The notes under the pieces are model-generated. The model saw only the letters and a list, made by a program, of their open reading frames with translations, did no database searches and had not been told where the DNA came from. From Pithys albifrons albifrons (lineage: Eukaryota; Chordata; Aves; Passeriformes; Thamnophilidae): a stretch of DNA of 64,000 nucleotides. Below, piece by piece: positions 35,325 to 47,400 of this stretch; the first letter of the stretch is position 1, and each line of letters opens with the position of its first letter. The position numbers and the translations under genes were made by a program. The DNA lies in the NCBI RefSeq assembly GCF_047495875.1, contig NC_092466.1:11156561-11220560 (forward strand), given 5' to 3'.

Positions 35325-36758
35325 CAAACCCTAATCCTAACACAAAAGAGAAGCCTAACCCTAACCCTAACGCTAACCCTAACCCTAACCCTAATTCTAA
35401 GCGTAACTGTAAGCGTAACCATAACCCAGGAGTCGAGAGTGGAGAGAGGAGGGGGTGTGGCGGAACAAAGAGAACTAGGCTAGCCCTTTGTGGGCTGGCA
35501 CCTTTCCTCTTTCGATTCCTTTTCCAAGAGGGATCTTGGTCCGCCTTCAATTCTTGGCTGAAAAATGGCAATTTCCCACCCCACTTGTGCCAAGGAGGGA
35601 CTGAGCTTTGTGCCAAGAAAAAAGGTGGCAGCCTTGGGCTCTCAGGCGCTAATGATGCTGCGCCATGACCAGTAAAAAGGCACGCAAACCCTGAGCCTAA
35701 CACAAAAGAGAAGCCTAACCCTAACCCTAACGCTAACCCTAACCCTAACCCTAATTCTAGGCGTAACTCGAAGCGTAACCCTAACCCAGGAGTCGAGAGT
35801 GGAGAGAGGAGGCGGTGTGGCAGAACAGAGAGAAGTAGGCCAGCGCTTTGTGGGCTGGCACCTTTCCTCTTTCGATTCCTTTTCCAAGAGGGATCTTGGT
35901 CCGCCTTCAATTCTTGGCTGAAAAATGGCAATTTCCCACCCCACTGGTGCCAAGGAGGGACTGAGCTTTGTGCCAAGAAAAAAGGTGGCAGCTTTGGGTT
36001 CTCAGGTGCTAATGATGCTGCGCCATGACCAGTTAAAATAAACCCAAACCCTAATCCTAACACAAAAGAGAATCCTAACCCTAACCCTAAAGCTAACCCT
36101 AACCCTAACCCTAATTCTAAGCGCAACTCTAAGCGTAACCCTAACCTAAAAGTCGAGAGTGGAGAGAGGAGGCGGTGTGGCGGAACAGAGAGAACTAGGC
36201 CAGCCCTTTGTGGGCTGGCACCTTTCCTCTTTCGATTCCTTTTCCAAGAGGGATCTTGGTCCGCCTTCAATTCTTGGCTGAAAAATGGCAATTTCCCACC
36301 CCACTGGTGCCAAGGAGGGACTGAGCTTTGTGCCAAGAAAAAAGGTGGCAGCCTTGGGTTCTCAGGCGCTAATGATGCTGCGCCATGACCAGTAAAAAGG
36401 CTCGCAAACCCTGAGCCTAACACAAAAGAGAAGCCTAACCCTAACCCTAACGCTAACCCTAACCCTAATTCTAGGCGTAACTCGAAGCGTAACCCTAACC
36501 CAGGAGTCGAGAGTGGAGAGAGGAGGGGGTGTGGCGGAACAGAGAGAAGTAGGCCAGCGCTTTGTGGGCTGGCACCTTTCCTCTTTCGATTCCTTTTCCA
36601 AGAGGGATCTTGGTCCGCCTTCAATTCTTGGCTGAAAAATGGCAATTTCCCACCCCACTGGTGCCAAGGAGGGACTGAGCTTTGTGCCAAGAAAAAAGGT
36701 GGCAGCCTTGGGTTCTCAGGTGCTAATGACGCTGCGCCATGACCAGTTAAAATAAACC
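35325..36758 (+). repeat. Higher-order block E, copy 1 (1,434 bp, 4 monomers)
   Basis: The period is 4 x 360 minus one lost hexamer (at about 36,443, where the block reads CGCTAACCCTAACCCTAATT). Private markers are CGTAACCATAACCC (35,414), GCAGCTTTGGG (35,989), AGAGAATCC (36,068) and AAGCGCAAC (36,119). Each has a partner 1,434 bp downstream. Match quality falls after about 36,350, so the second copy is partial or was later converted. Confidence 0.8.
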
Positions 36759-37835
36759 CAAACCCTAATCCTAACACAAAAGAGAAGCCTAACCCTAACC
36801 CTAACGCTAACCCTAACCCTAACCCTAATTCTAAGCGTAACTGTAAGCGTAACCATAACCCAGAAGTCGAGAGTGGAGAGAGGAGGGGGTGTGGCGGAAC
36901 AAAGAGAACTAGGCTAGCCCTTTGTGGGCTGGCACCTTTCCTCTTTCGATTCCTTTTCCAAGAGGGATCTTGGTCCGCCTTCAATTCTTGGCTGAAAAAT
37001 GGCAATTTCCCACCCCACTTGTGCCAAGGAGGGACTGAGCTTTGTGCCAAGAAAAAAGGTGGCAGCCTTGGGCTCTCAGGCGCTAATGATGCTGCGCCAT
37101 GACCAGTAAAAAGGCATGCAAACCCTGAGCCTAACACAAAAGAGAAGCCTAACCCTAACCCTAACGCTAACCCTAACCCTAACCCTAATTCTAGGCGTAA
37201 CTCGAAGCGTAACCCTAACCCAGGAGTCGAGAGTGGAGAGAGGAGGCGGTGTGGCGGAACAGAGAGAAGTAGGCCAGCGCTTTGTGGGCTGGCACCTTTC
37301 CTCTTTCGATTCCTTTTCCAAGAGGGATCTTGGTCCGCCTTCAATTCTTGGCTGAAAAATGGCAATTTCCCACCCCACTGGTGCCAAGGAGGGACTGAGC
37401 TTTGTGCCAAGAAAAAAGGTGGCAGCTTTGGGTTCTCAGGTGCTAATGATGCTGCGCCATGACCAGTTAAAATAAACCCAAACCCTAAGCCTAACACAAA
37501 AGAGAATCCTAACCCTAACCCTAACGCTAACCCTAACCCTAACCCTAATTCTAAGCGCAACTCTAAGCGTAACCCTAACCTAAAAGTCGAGAGTGGAGAG
37601 AGGAGGCGGTGTGGCGGAACAGAGAGAACTAGGCCAGCCCTTTGTGGGCTGGCACCTTTCCTCTTTCGATTCCTTTTCCAAGAGGGATCTTGGTCCGCCT
37701 TCAATTCTTGGCTGAAAAATGGCAATTTCCCACCCCACTGGTGCCAAGGAGGGACTGAGCTTTGTGCCAAGAAAAAAGGTGGCAGCCTTGGACTCTCAGG
37801 CGCTAATGATGCTGCGCCATGACCAGTAAAAAGGC
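36759..37835 (+). repeat. Higher-order block E, copy 2 (partial)
   Basis: This repeats the CGTAACCATAACCC (36,848), GCAGCTTTGGG (37,423), AGAGAATCC (37,502) and AAGCGCAAC (37,553) markers. The CCATAACCC monomer appears a third time near 38,288, 1,440 bp further on, so the right end of this block was probably also duplicated. Differences from copy 1 include CCCAGAAGTC (36,860) for CCCAGGAGTC. Confidence 0.78.
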
Positions 37836-38478
37836 ACGCAAACCCTGAGCCTAACACAAAAGAGAAGCCTAACCCTAACCCTAACGCTAACCCTAACCCT
37901 AACCCTAATTCTAAGCGCAACTCTAAGCGTAACCCTAACCTAAAAGTCGAGAGTGGAGAGAGGAGGCGGTGTGGCGGAACAAAGAGTACTAGGCCAGCCC
38001 TTTGTGGGCTGGCACCTTTCCTCTTTCGATTCCTTTTCCAAGAGGGATCTTGGTCCGCCTTCAATTCTTGGCTGAAAAATGGCAATTTCCCACCCCACTT
38101 GTGCCAAGGAGGGACTGAGCTTTGTGCCAAGAAAAAAGGTGGCAGCCTTGGGTTCTCAGGCGCTAATGATGCTGCGCCATGACCAGTAAAAAGGCTCGCA
38201 AACCCTAATCCTAACACAAAAGAGAAGCCTAAACCTAACCCTAACGCTAACCCTAACCCTAACCCTAATTCTAAGCGTAACTGTAAGCGTAACCATAACC
38301 CAGGAGTCGAGAGTGGAGAGAGGAGGGGGTGTGGCGGAACAAAGAGAACTAGGCTAGCCCTTTGTGGGCTGGCACCTTTCCTCTTTCGATTCCTTTTCCA
38401 AGAGGGATCTTGGTCCGCCTTCAATTCTTGGCTGAAAAATGGCAATTTCCCACCCCACTGGTGCCAAGGAGGGACTGA

Positions 38479-41400
38479 CCTTTGTGCCAAGAAAAAAGGT
38501 GGCAGCCTTGGGTTCTCAGGCGCTAATGATGCTGCACCATGACCAGTTAAAATAAACCCAAACACTAATCCTAACACAAAAGAGAAGCCTAACCCTAACC
38601 CTAACGCTAACCCTAACCCTAACCCTAATTCTAAGCGTAACTCTAAGCGTGACCCTAACCCAGGAGTCGAGAGTGGAGAGAGGAGGGGGTGTGGCGGAAC
38701 AGAGAGAACTAGGCCAGCCCTTTGTGGGCTGGCACCTTTCCTCTTTCGATTCCTTTTCCAAGAGGGATCTTGGTCCGCCTTCAATTCTTGGCTGAAAAAT
38801 GGCAATTTCCCACCCCACTGGTGCCAAGAAAAAAGGTGGCAGCCTTGGGCTCTCAGGCGCTAATGATGCTGTACCATGACCAGTAAAAAGACACGCAAAC
38901 CCTAATCCTAACACAAAAGAGAAGCCTAACCCTAACCCTAACGCTAACCCTAACCCTAACCCTAATTCTAACCGTAACTGTAAGCGTAACCCTAACCCAA
39001 AAGTCGAGAGTGGAGAGAGGAGGGGGTGTGGCGGAACAAAGAGAACTAGGCCAGCCCTTTGTGGGCTGGCACCTTTCCTCTTTCGATTCCTTTTCCAAGA
39101 GGGATCTTGGTCCGCCTTCAATTCTTGGCTGAAAAATGGCAATTTCCCACCCCACTGGTGCCAAGGAGGGACTGAGCTTTGTGCCAAGAAAAAAGATGGT
39201 AGCCTTGGGTTCTCAGGCGCTAATGATGCTGCGCCATGACCAGTAAAAAGGCATGCAAACCCTGAGCCTAACACAAAAGAGAAGCCTAACCCTAACCCTA
39301 AAGCTAACCCTAAACCTAACCCTAATTCTAGGCGTAACTCGAAGCGTAACCCTAACCTAAAAGTCGAGAGTGGAGAGAGGAGGGGGTGTGGCGGAACAGA
39401 GAGAACTAGGCCAGCCCTTTGTGGGCTGGCACCTTTCCTCTTTCGATTCCTTTTCCAAGAGGGATCTTGGTCCGCCTTCAATTCTTGGCTGAAAAATGGC
39501 AATTTCCCACCCCACTGGTGCCAAGGAGGGACTGAGCTTTGTGCCAAGAAAAAAGGTGGCAGCCTTGGGTTCTCAGGCGCTAATGATGCTGCGCCATGAC
39601 CAGTCAAAATAAACCCAAACCCTAATCCTAACACAAAAGAGAAGCCTAACCCTAACCCTAACGCTAACCCTAACCCTAACCCTAATTCTAGGCGTAACTC
39701 TAAGCGTAACCCTAACCTAAAAGTCGAGAGTGGAGAGAGGAGGGGGTGTGGCGGAACAGAGAGAACTAGGCCAGCGCTTTGTGGGCTGGCACCTTTCCTC
39801 TTTCGATTCCTTTTCCAAGAGGGATCTTGGTCCGCCTTCAATTCTTGGCTGAAATATGGCAATTTCCCACCCCACTGGTGCCAAGAAAAAAGGTGGCAGC
39901 CTTGGGCTCTCAGGCGCTAATGATGCTGTACCATGACCAGTAAAAAGACACGCAAACCCTAATCCTAACACAAAAGAGAAGCCTAACCCTAACCCTAACG
40001 CTAACCCTAACCCTAACCCTAATTCTAAGCGTAACTGTAAGAGTAACCCTAACCCAGGAGTCGAGAGTGGAGAGAGGAGGGGGTGTTGCAGAACAAAGAG
40101 AACTAGGCCAGCCCTTTGTGGGCTGGCACCTTTCCTCTTTCGATTCCTTTTCCAAGAGGGATCTTGGTCCGCCTTCAATTCTTGGCTGAAAAATGGCAAT
40201 TTCCCACCCCACTGGTGCCAAGGAGGGACTGAGCTTTGTGCCAAGAAAAAAGGTGGCAGCCTTGGGTTCTCAGGCGCTAATGATGCTGCGCCATGACCAG
40301 TAAAAAGGCACGCAAACCCTGAGCCTAACACAAAAGAGAAGCCTAACCCTAACCCTAACGCTAACCCTAACCCTAACCCTAATTCTAGGCGTAACTCGAA
40401 GCGTAACCCTAACCCAGGAGTCGAGAGTGGAGAGAGGAGGCGGTGTGGCGGAACAGAGAGAACTAGGCCAGCCCTTTGTGGGCTGGCACCTTTCCTCTTT
40501 CGATTCCTTTTCCAAGAGGGATCTTGGTCCGCCTTCAATTCTTGGCTGAAAAATGGCAATTTCTCACCCCACTGGTGCCAAGGAGGGACTGACCTTTGTG
40601 CCAAGAAAAAAGGTGGCAGCCTTGGGTTCTCAGGCGCTAATGATGCTGCGCCATGACCAGTTAAAATAAACCCAAACCCTAATCCTAACACAAAAGAGAA
40701 GCCTAAACCTAACCCTAACGCTAACCCTAACCCTAACCCTAATTCTAAGCGTTACTCTAAGCGTGACCCTAACCCAGGAGTCGAGAGTGGAGAGAGGAGG
40801 GGGTGTGGCGGAACAGAGAGAACTAGGCCAGCCCTTTGTGGGCTGGCACCTTTCCTCTTTTGATTCCTTTTTCAAGAGGGATCTTGGTCCGCCTTCAATT
40901 CTTGGCTGAAAAATGGCAATTTCCCTCCCACTGGTACCAAGGAGGGACTGAGCTTTGTGCCAAGAAAAAAGGTGGCAGCCTTGGGCTCTCAGGCGCTAAT
41001 GATGCTGTACCATGACCAGTAAAAAGACACGCAAACCCTAATCCTAACACAAAAGAGAAGCCTAACCCTAACCCTAACGCTAACCCTAACCCTAACCCTA
41101 ATTCTAAGCGTAACTGTAAGCGTAACACTAACCCAGGAGTCGAGAGTGGAGAGAGGAGGGGGTGTGGCGGAACAAAGAGAACTAGGCTAGCCCTTTGTGG
41201 GCTGGCACCTTTCCTCTTTCGATTCCTTTTCCAAGAGGGATCTTGGTCCGCCTTCAATTCTAGGCTGAAAAATGGCAATTTCCCACCCCACTGGTGCCAA
41301 GGAGGGACTGAGCTTTGTGCCAAGAAAAAAGGTGGCAGCCTTGGGCTCTCAGGCGCTAATGATGCTGCGCCATGACCAGTAAAAAGGCACGCAAACCCTG

Positions 41401-44400
41401 AGCCTAACACAAAAGAGAAGCCTAACCCTAACCCTAACGCTAACCCTAACCCTAACCCTAATTCTAAGCGTAACTCTAAGCGTAACCCTAACCTAAAAGT
41501 TGAGAGTGGAGAGAGGAGGCGGTGTGGCGGAACAGAGAGAACTAGGCCAGCCCTTTGTGGGCTGGCACCTTTCCTCTTTCGATTCCTTTTCCAAGAGGGA
41601 TCTTGGTCCGCCTTCAATTCTTGGCTGAAAAATGGCAATTTCCCACCCCACTGGTGCCAAGGAGGGACTGAGCTTTGTGCCAAGAAAAAAGGTGGCAGCC
41701 TTGGGTTCTCAGGCGCTAATGATGCTGCGCCATGACCAGTCAAAATAAACCCAAACCCTAAGCCTAACACAAAAGAGCAGCCTAACCCTAACCTAACGCT
41801 AACCCTAACCCTAACCCTAATTCTAAGCGTAACACTAGGCGTAACCCTAACCGAGGAGTCGAGAGTGGAGAGAGGAGGGGCTCTGGCAGAATAGAGAGAA
41901 GTAGGCCAGCGCTTTGTGGGCTGGCACCTTTCCTCTTTCGATTCCTTTTCCAAGAGGGATCTTGGTCCGCCTTCAATTCTTGGCTGAAAAATGGCAATTT
42001 CCCACCCCACTGGTGCCAAGGAGGGACTGAGCTTTGTGCCAAGAAAAAAGGTGGCAGCCTTGGGTTCTCAGGCGCTAATGATGCTGCGCCATGACCAGTT
42101 AAAATAAACCCAAACCCTAATCCTAACACAAAAGAGAAGCCTAAACCTAACCCTAACGCTAACCCTAACCCTAACCCTAATTCTAGGCGTAACTCGAAGC
42201 GTGACCCTAACCCAGGAGTCGAGAGTGGAGAGAGGAGGGGGTGTGGCGGAACAGAGAGAACTAGGGCAGCCCTTTGTGGGCTGGCACCTTTCCTCTTTCG
42301 ATTCCTTTTCCAAGAGGGATCTTGGTCCGCCTTCAATTCTTGGCTGAAAAATGGCAATTTCCCACCCCAATGGTGCCAAGAAAAAAGGTGGCAGCCTTGG
42401 GCTCTCAGGCGCTAATGATGCTGTACCATGACCAGTAAAAAGACATGCAAACCCTAATCCTAACACAAAAGAGAAGCCTAAGCCTAACCCTAACCCTAAC
42501 GCTAACCCTAACCCTAACCCTAATTCTAAGCGTAACTGTAAGCCTAACCCTAACCCAGGAGTCGAGAGTGGAGAGAGGAGGGGGTGTGGCGGAACAAAGA
42601 GAACTAGGCTAGCCCTTTGTGGGCTGGCACCCTTCCTCTTTCGATTCCTTTTCCAAGAGAGATCTTGGTCCGCCTTCAATTCTTGGCTGAAAAATGGCAA
42701 TTTCCCACCCCACTTGTGCCAAGGAGGGACTGAGCTTTGTGCCAAGAAAAAAGGTGGCAGCCTTGGGCTCTCAGGCGCTAATGATGCTGCGCCATGACCA
42801 GTAAAAAGGCACGCAAACCCTGAGCCTAACACAAAAGAGAAGCCTAACCCTAACCCTAACGCTAACCCTAACCCTAACCCTAATTCTAAGCGTAACTCGA
42901 AGCGTGACCCTAACCCAGGAGTCGAGAGTGGAGAGAGGAGGCGGTGTGGCAGAACAGAGAGAACTAGGCCAGCCCTTTGTGGACTGGCACCTTTCCTCTT
43001 TCGATTCCTTTTCCAAGAGGGATCTTGGTCCGCCTTCAATTCTTGGCTGAAAAATGGCAATTTCCCACCCCACTGGTGCCAAGGAGGGACTGAGCTTTGT
43101 GCCAAGAAAAAAGGTGGCAGCCTTGGGTTCTCAGGCGCTAATGATGCTGCGCCATGACCAGTTAAAATAAACCCAAACCCTAATCCTAACACAAAAGAGA
43201 AGCCTAACCCTAACCCTAACGCTAACCCTAACCCTAACCCTAATTCTAAGCGTAACTCTAAGCGTGACCCTAACCCAGGAGTCGAGAGTGGAGAGAGGAG
43301 GGGGTGTGGCGGAACAGAGAGAACTAGGCCAGCCCTTTGTGGGCTGGCACCTTTCCTCTTTTGATTCCTTTTTCAAGAGGGATCTTGGTCCGCCTTCAAT
43401 TCTTGGCTGAAAAATGGCAATTTCCCACCCCACTGGTGCCAAGGAGGGACTGAGCTTTGTGCCAAGAAAAAAGGTGGCAGCCTTGGGCTCTCAGGCGCTA
43501 ATGATGCTGCGCCATGACCAGTAAAAAGGCTCGCAAACCCTGAGCCTTACACAAAAGAGAAGCCTAACCCTAACCCTAAAGCTAACCCTAACCCTAACCC
43601 TAATTCTAAGCGTAACTCTAAGCGTAACCCTAACCCAAAAGTCGAGAGTGGAGAGAGGAGGCGGTGTGGCGGAACAGAGAGAAGTAGGCCAGCCCTTTGT
43701 GGGCTGGCACCTTTCCTCTTTCGATTCCTTTTCCAAGAGGGATCTTGGTCCGCCTTCAATTCTAGGCTGAAAAATGGCAATTTCCCACCCCACTGGTGCC
43801 AAGGAGGGACTGAGCTTTGTGCCAAGAAAAAAGGTGGCAGCCTTGGGCTCTCAGGCGCTAATGATGCTGCGCCATGACCAGTAAAAAGGCACGCAAACCC
43901 TGAGCCTAACACAAAAGAGAAGCCTAACCCTAACCCTAACGCTAACCCTAACCCTAACCCTAATTCTAAGCGTAACTCTAAGCGTAACCCTAACCTAAAA
44001 GTTGAGAGTGGAGAGAGGAGGCGGTGTGGCGGAACAGAGAGAACTAGGCCAGCCCTTTGTGGGCTGGCACCTTTCCTCTTTCGATTCCTTTTCCAAGAGG
44101 GATCTTGGTCCGCCTTCAATTCTTGGCTGAAAAATGGCAATTTCCCACCCCACTGGTGCCAAGGAGGGACTGAGCTTTGTGCCAAGAAAAAAGGTGGCAG
44201 CCTTGGGCTCTCAGGCGCTAATGATGCTGCGCCGTGACCAGTAAAAAGACATGCAAACCCTAAGCCTAACACAAAAGAGCAGCCTAACCCTAACCTAATG
44301 CTAACCCTAACCCTAACCCTAATTCTAAGCGTAACCCTAGGCGTAACCCTAACCCAGGAGTCGAGAGTGGAGAGAGGAGGGGCTCTGGCAGAATAGAGAG

Positions 44401-47400
44401 AAGTAGGCCAGCGCTTTGTGGGCTGGCACCTTTCCTCTTTCGATTCCTTTTCCAAGAGGGATCTTGGTCCGCCTTCAATTCTTGGCTGAAAAATGGCAAT
44501 TTCCCACCCCACTGGTGCCAAGGAGGGACTGAGCTTTGTGCCAAGAAAAAAGGTGGCAGCCTTGGGTTCTCAGGCGCTAATGATGCTGCGCCATGACCAG
44601 TTAAAATAAACCCAAACCCTAATCCTAACACAAAAGAGAAGCCTAAACCTAACCCTAACGCTAACCCTAACCCTAACCCTAATTCTAGGCGTAACTCGAA
44701 GCGTGACCCTAACCCAGGAGTCGAGAGTGGAGAGAGGAGGGGGTGTGGCGGAACAGAGAGAACTAGGGCAGCCCTTTGTGGGCTGGCACCTTTCCTCTTT
44801 CGATTCCTTTTCCAAGAGGGATCTTGGTCCGCCTTCAATTCTTGGCTGAAAAATGGCAATTTCCCACCCCACTGGTGCCAAGAAAAAAGGTGGCAGCCTT
44901 GGGCTCTCAGGCGCTAATGATGCTGCGCCATGACCAGTAAAAAGACATGCAACCCCTAATCCTAACACAAAAGAGAAGCCTAAGCCTAACCCTAACCCTA
45001 ACGCTAACCCTAACCCTAACCCTAATTCTAAGCGTAACTGTAAGCCTAACCCTAACCCAGGAGTCGAGAGTGGAGAGAGGAGGGGGTGTGGCGGAACAAA
45101 GAGAACTAGGCTAGCCCTTTGTGGGCTGGCACCTTTCCTCTTTCGATTCCTTTTCCAAGAGAGATCTTGGTCCGCCTTCAATTCTTGGCTGAAAAATGGC
45201 AATTTCCCACCCCACTTGTGCCAAGGAGGGACTGAGCTTTGTGCCAAGAAAAAAGGTGGCAGCCTTGGGCTCTCAGGCGCTAATGATGCTGCGCCATGAC
45301 CAGTAAAAAGGCACGCAAACCCTGAGCCTAACACAAAAGAGAAGCCTAACCCTAACCCTAACGCTAACCCTAACCCTAACCCTAATTCTAAGCGTAACTC
45401 GAAGCGTGACCCTAACCCAGGAGTCGAGAGTGGAGAGAGGAGGCGGTGTGGCAGAACAGAGAGAACTAGGCCAGCCCTTTGTGGACTGGCACCTTTCCTC
45501 TTTCGATTCCTTTTCCAAGAGGGATCTTGGTCCGCCTTCAATTCTTGGCTGAAAAATGGCAATTTCCCACCCCACTGGTGCCAAGGAGGGACTGAGCTTT
45601 GTGCCAAGAGAAAAGGTGGCAGCCTTGGGTTCTCAGGCGCTAATGATGCTGCGCCATGACCAGTTAAAATAAACCCAAACCCTAATCCTAACACAAAAGA
45701 GAAGCCTAACCCTAACCCTAACGCTAACCCTAACCCTAACCCTAATTCTAAGCGTAACTCTAAGCGTGACCCTAACCCAGGAGTCGAGAGTGGAGAGAGG
45801 AGGGGGTGTGGCGGAACAGAGAGAACTAGGCCAGCCCTTTGTGGGCTGGCACCTTTCCTCTTTTGATTCCTTTTTCAAGAGGGATCTTGGTCCGCCTTCA
45901 ATTCTTGGCTGAAAAATGGCAATTTCCCTCCCACTGGTGCCAAGGAGGGACTGAGCTTTGTGCCAAGAAAAAAGGTGGCAGCCTTGGGCTCTCAGGCGCT
46001 AATGATGCTGTACCATGACCAGTAAAAAGACACGCAAACCCTAATCCTAATACAAAAGAGAAGCCTAACCCTTACCCTAACGCTAACGCTAACCCTAACC
46101 CTAATTCTAAGCGTAACTGTAAGCGTAACCCTAACCCAGGAGTCGAGAGTGGAGAGAGGAGGGGGTGTGGCGGAACAGAGAGAAGTAGGCCAGCGCTTTG
46201 TGGGCTGGCACCTTTCCTCTTTCGATTCCTTTTCCAAGAGGGATCTTGGTCCGCCTTCAATTCTTGGCTGAAAAATGGCAATTTCCCACCCCACTGGTGC
46301 CAAGGAGGGACTGAGCTTTGTGCCAAGAAAAAAGGTGGCAGCCTTGGGCTCTCTGGCGCTAATGATGCTGCGCCATGACCAGTAAAAAGGCTCGCAAACC
46401 CTGAGCCTAACACAAAAGAGAAGCCTAACCCTAACCCTAAAGCTAACCCTAACCCTAACCCTAATTCTAAGCGTAACTCTAAGCGTAACCCTAACCCAAA
46501 AGTCGAGAGTGGAGAGAGGAGGTGGTGTGGCGGAACAGAGAGAAGTAGGCCAGCCCTTTGTGGGCTGGCACCTTTCCTCTTTCGATTCCTTTTCCAAGAG
46601 GGATCTTGGTCCGCCTTCAATTCTTGGCTGAAAAATGGCAATTTCCCACCCCACTGGTGCCAAGGAGGGACTGAGCTTTGTGCCAAGAAAAAAGGTGGCA
46701 GCCTTGGGTTCTCAGGCGCTAATGATGCTGCGCCATGACCAGTTAAAATAAACCCAAACCCTAATCCTAACACAAAAGAGAAGCCTAACCCTAACCCTAA
46801 CGCTAACCCTAACCCTAACCCTAATTCTAAGCGTAACTCTAAGCGTAACCCTAACCTAAAAGTCGAGAGTGGAGAGAGGAGGCGGTGTGGCGGAACAGAG
46901 AGAACTAGGCCAGCCCTTTGTGGGCTGGCACCTTTCCTCTTTCGATTCCTTTTCCAAGAGGGATCTTGGTCCGCCTTCAATTCTTGGCTGAAAAATGGCA
47001 ATTTCCCACCCCACTGGTGCCAAGGAGGGACTGAGCTTTCTGCCAAGAAAAAAGGTGGCAGCCTTGGGCTCTCAGGCGCTAATGATGCTGCGCCATGACC
47101 AGTAAAAAGACATGCAAACCCTAAGCCTAACACAAAAGAGCAGCCTAACCCTAACCTAATGCTAACCCTAACCCTAACCCTAATTCTAAGCGTAACCCTA
47201 GGTGTAACCCTAACCCAGGAGTCGAGAGTGGAGAGAGGAGGGGCTCTGGCAGAATAGAGAGAAGTAGGCCAGCGCTTTGTGGGCTGGCACCTTTCCTCTT
47301 TCGATTCCTTTTCCAAGAGGGATCTTGGTCCGCCTTCAATTCTTGGCTGAAAAATGGCAATTTCCCACCCCACTGGTGCCAAGGAGGGACTGAGCTTTGT

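Larger units (their letters stand above)
9361..38478 (+). repeat. 81-monomer super-repeat, copy 1 (period 28,995 bp)
   Basis: The order of monomer subfamilies, indels and private variants from about 9,361-9,484 onward is repeated from 38,356-38,479 onward. The left limit lies between base 9,360 (A, versus T at 38,355) and the shared GACTGACCTTTG marker at 9,484/38,479. The period is 28,995 bp. Adding back the indels seen inside it (five 23 bp losses, three 18 bp losses, one 6 bp loss, eight 1 bp losses, three 6 bp gains = 165 bp net) gives 29,160 = 81 x 360 exactly. The outer coordinates are uncertain by about 120 bp because the boundary falls in identical sequence. It contains blocks B, C, D and E. 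Confidence 0.92.

Noticed and set aside
35188..38805. Long minus-strand open reading frames (up to 1,205 codons) as protein-coding genes
   Set aside because: They are an arithmetic result of a stop-free frame in a 360 bp repeat. They start at arbitrary ATGs, end at monomer indels, overlap other open frames on the same strand, and show frequent amino-acid-changing differences between monomers.
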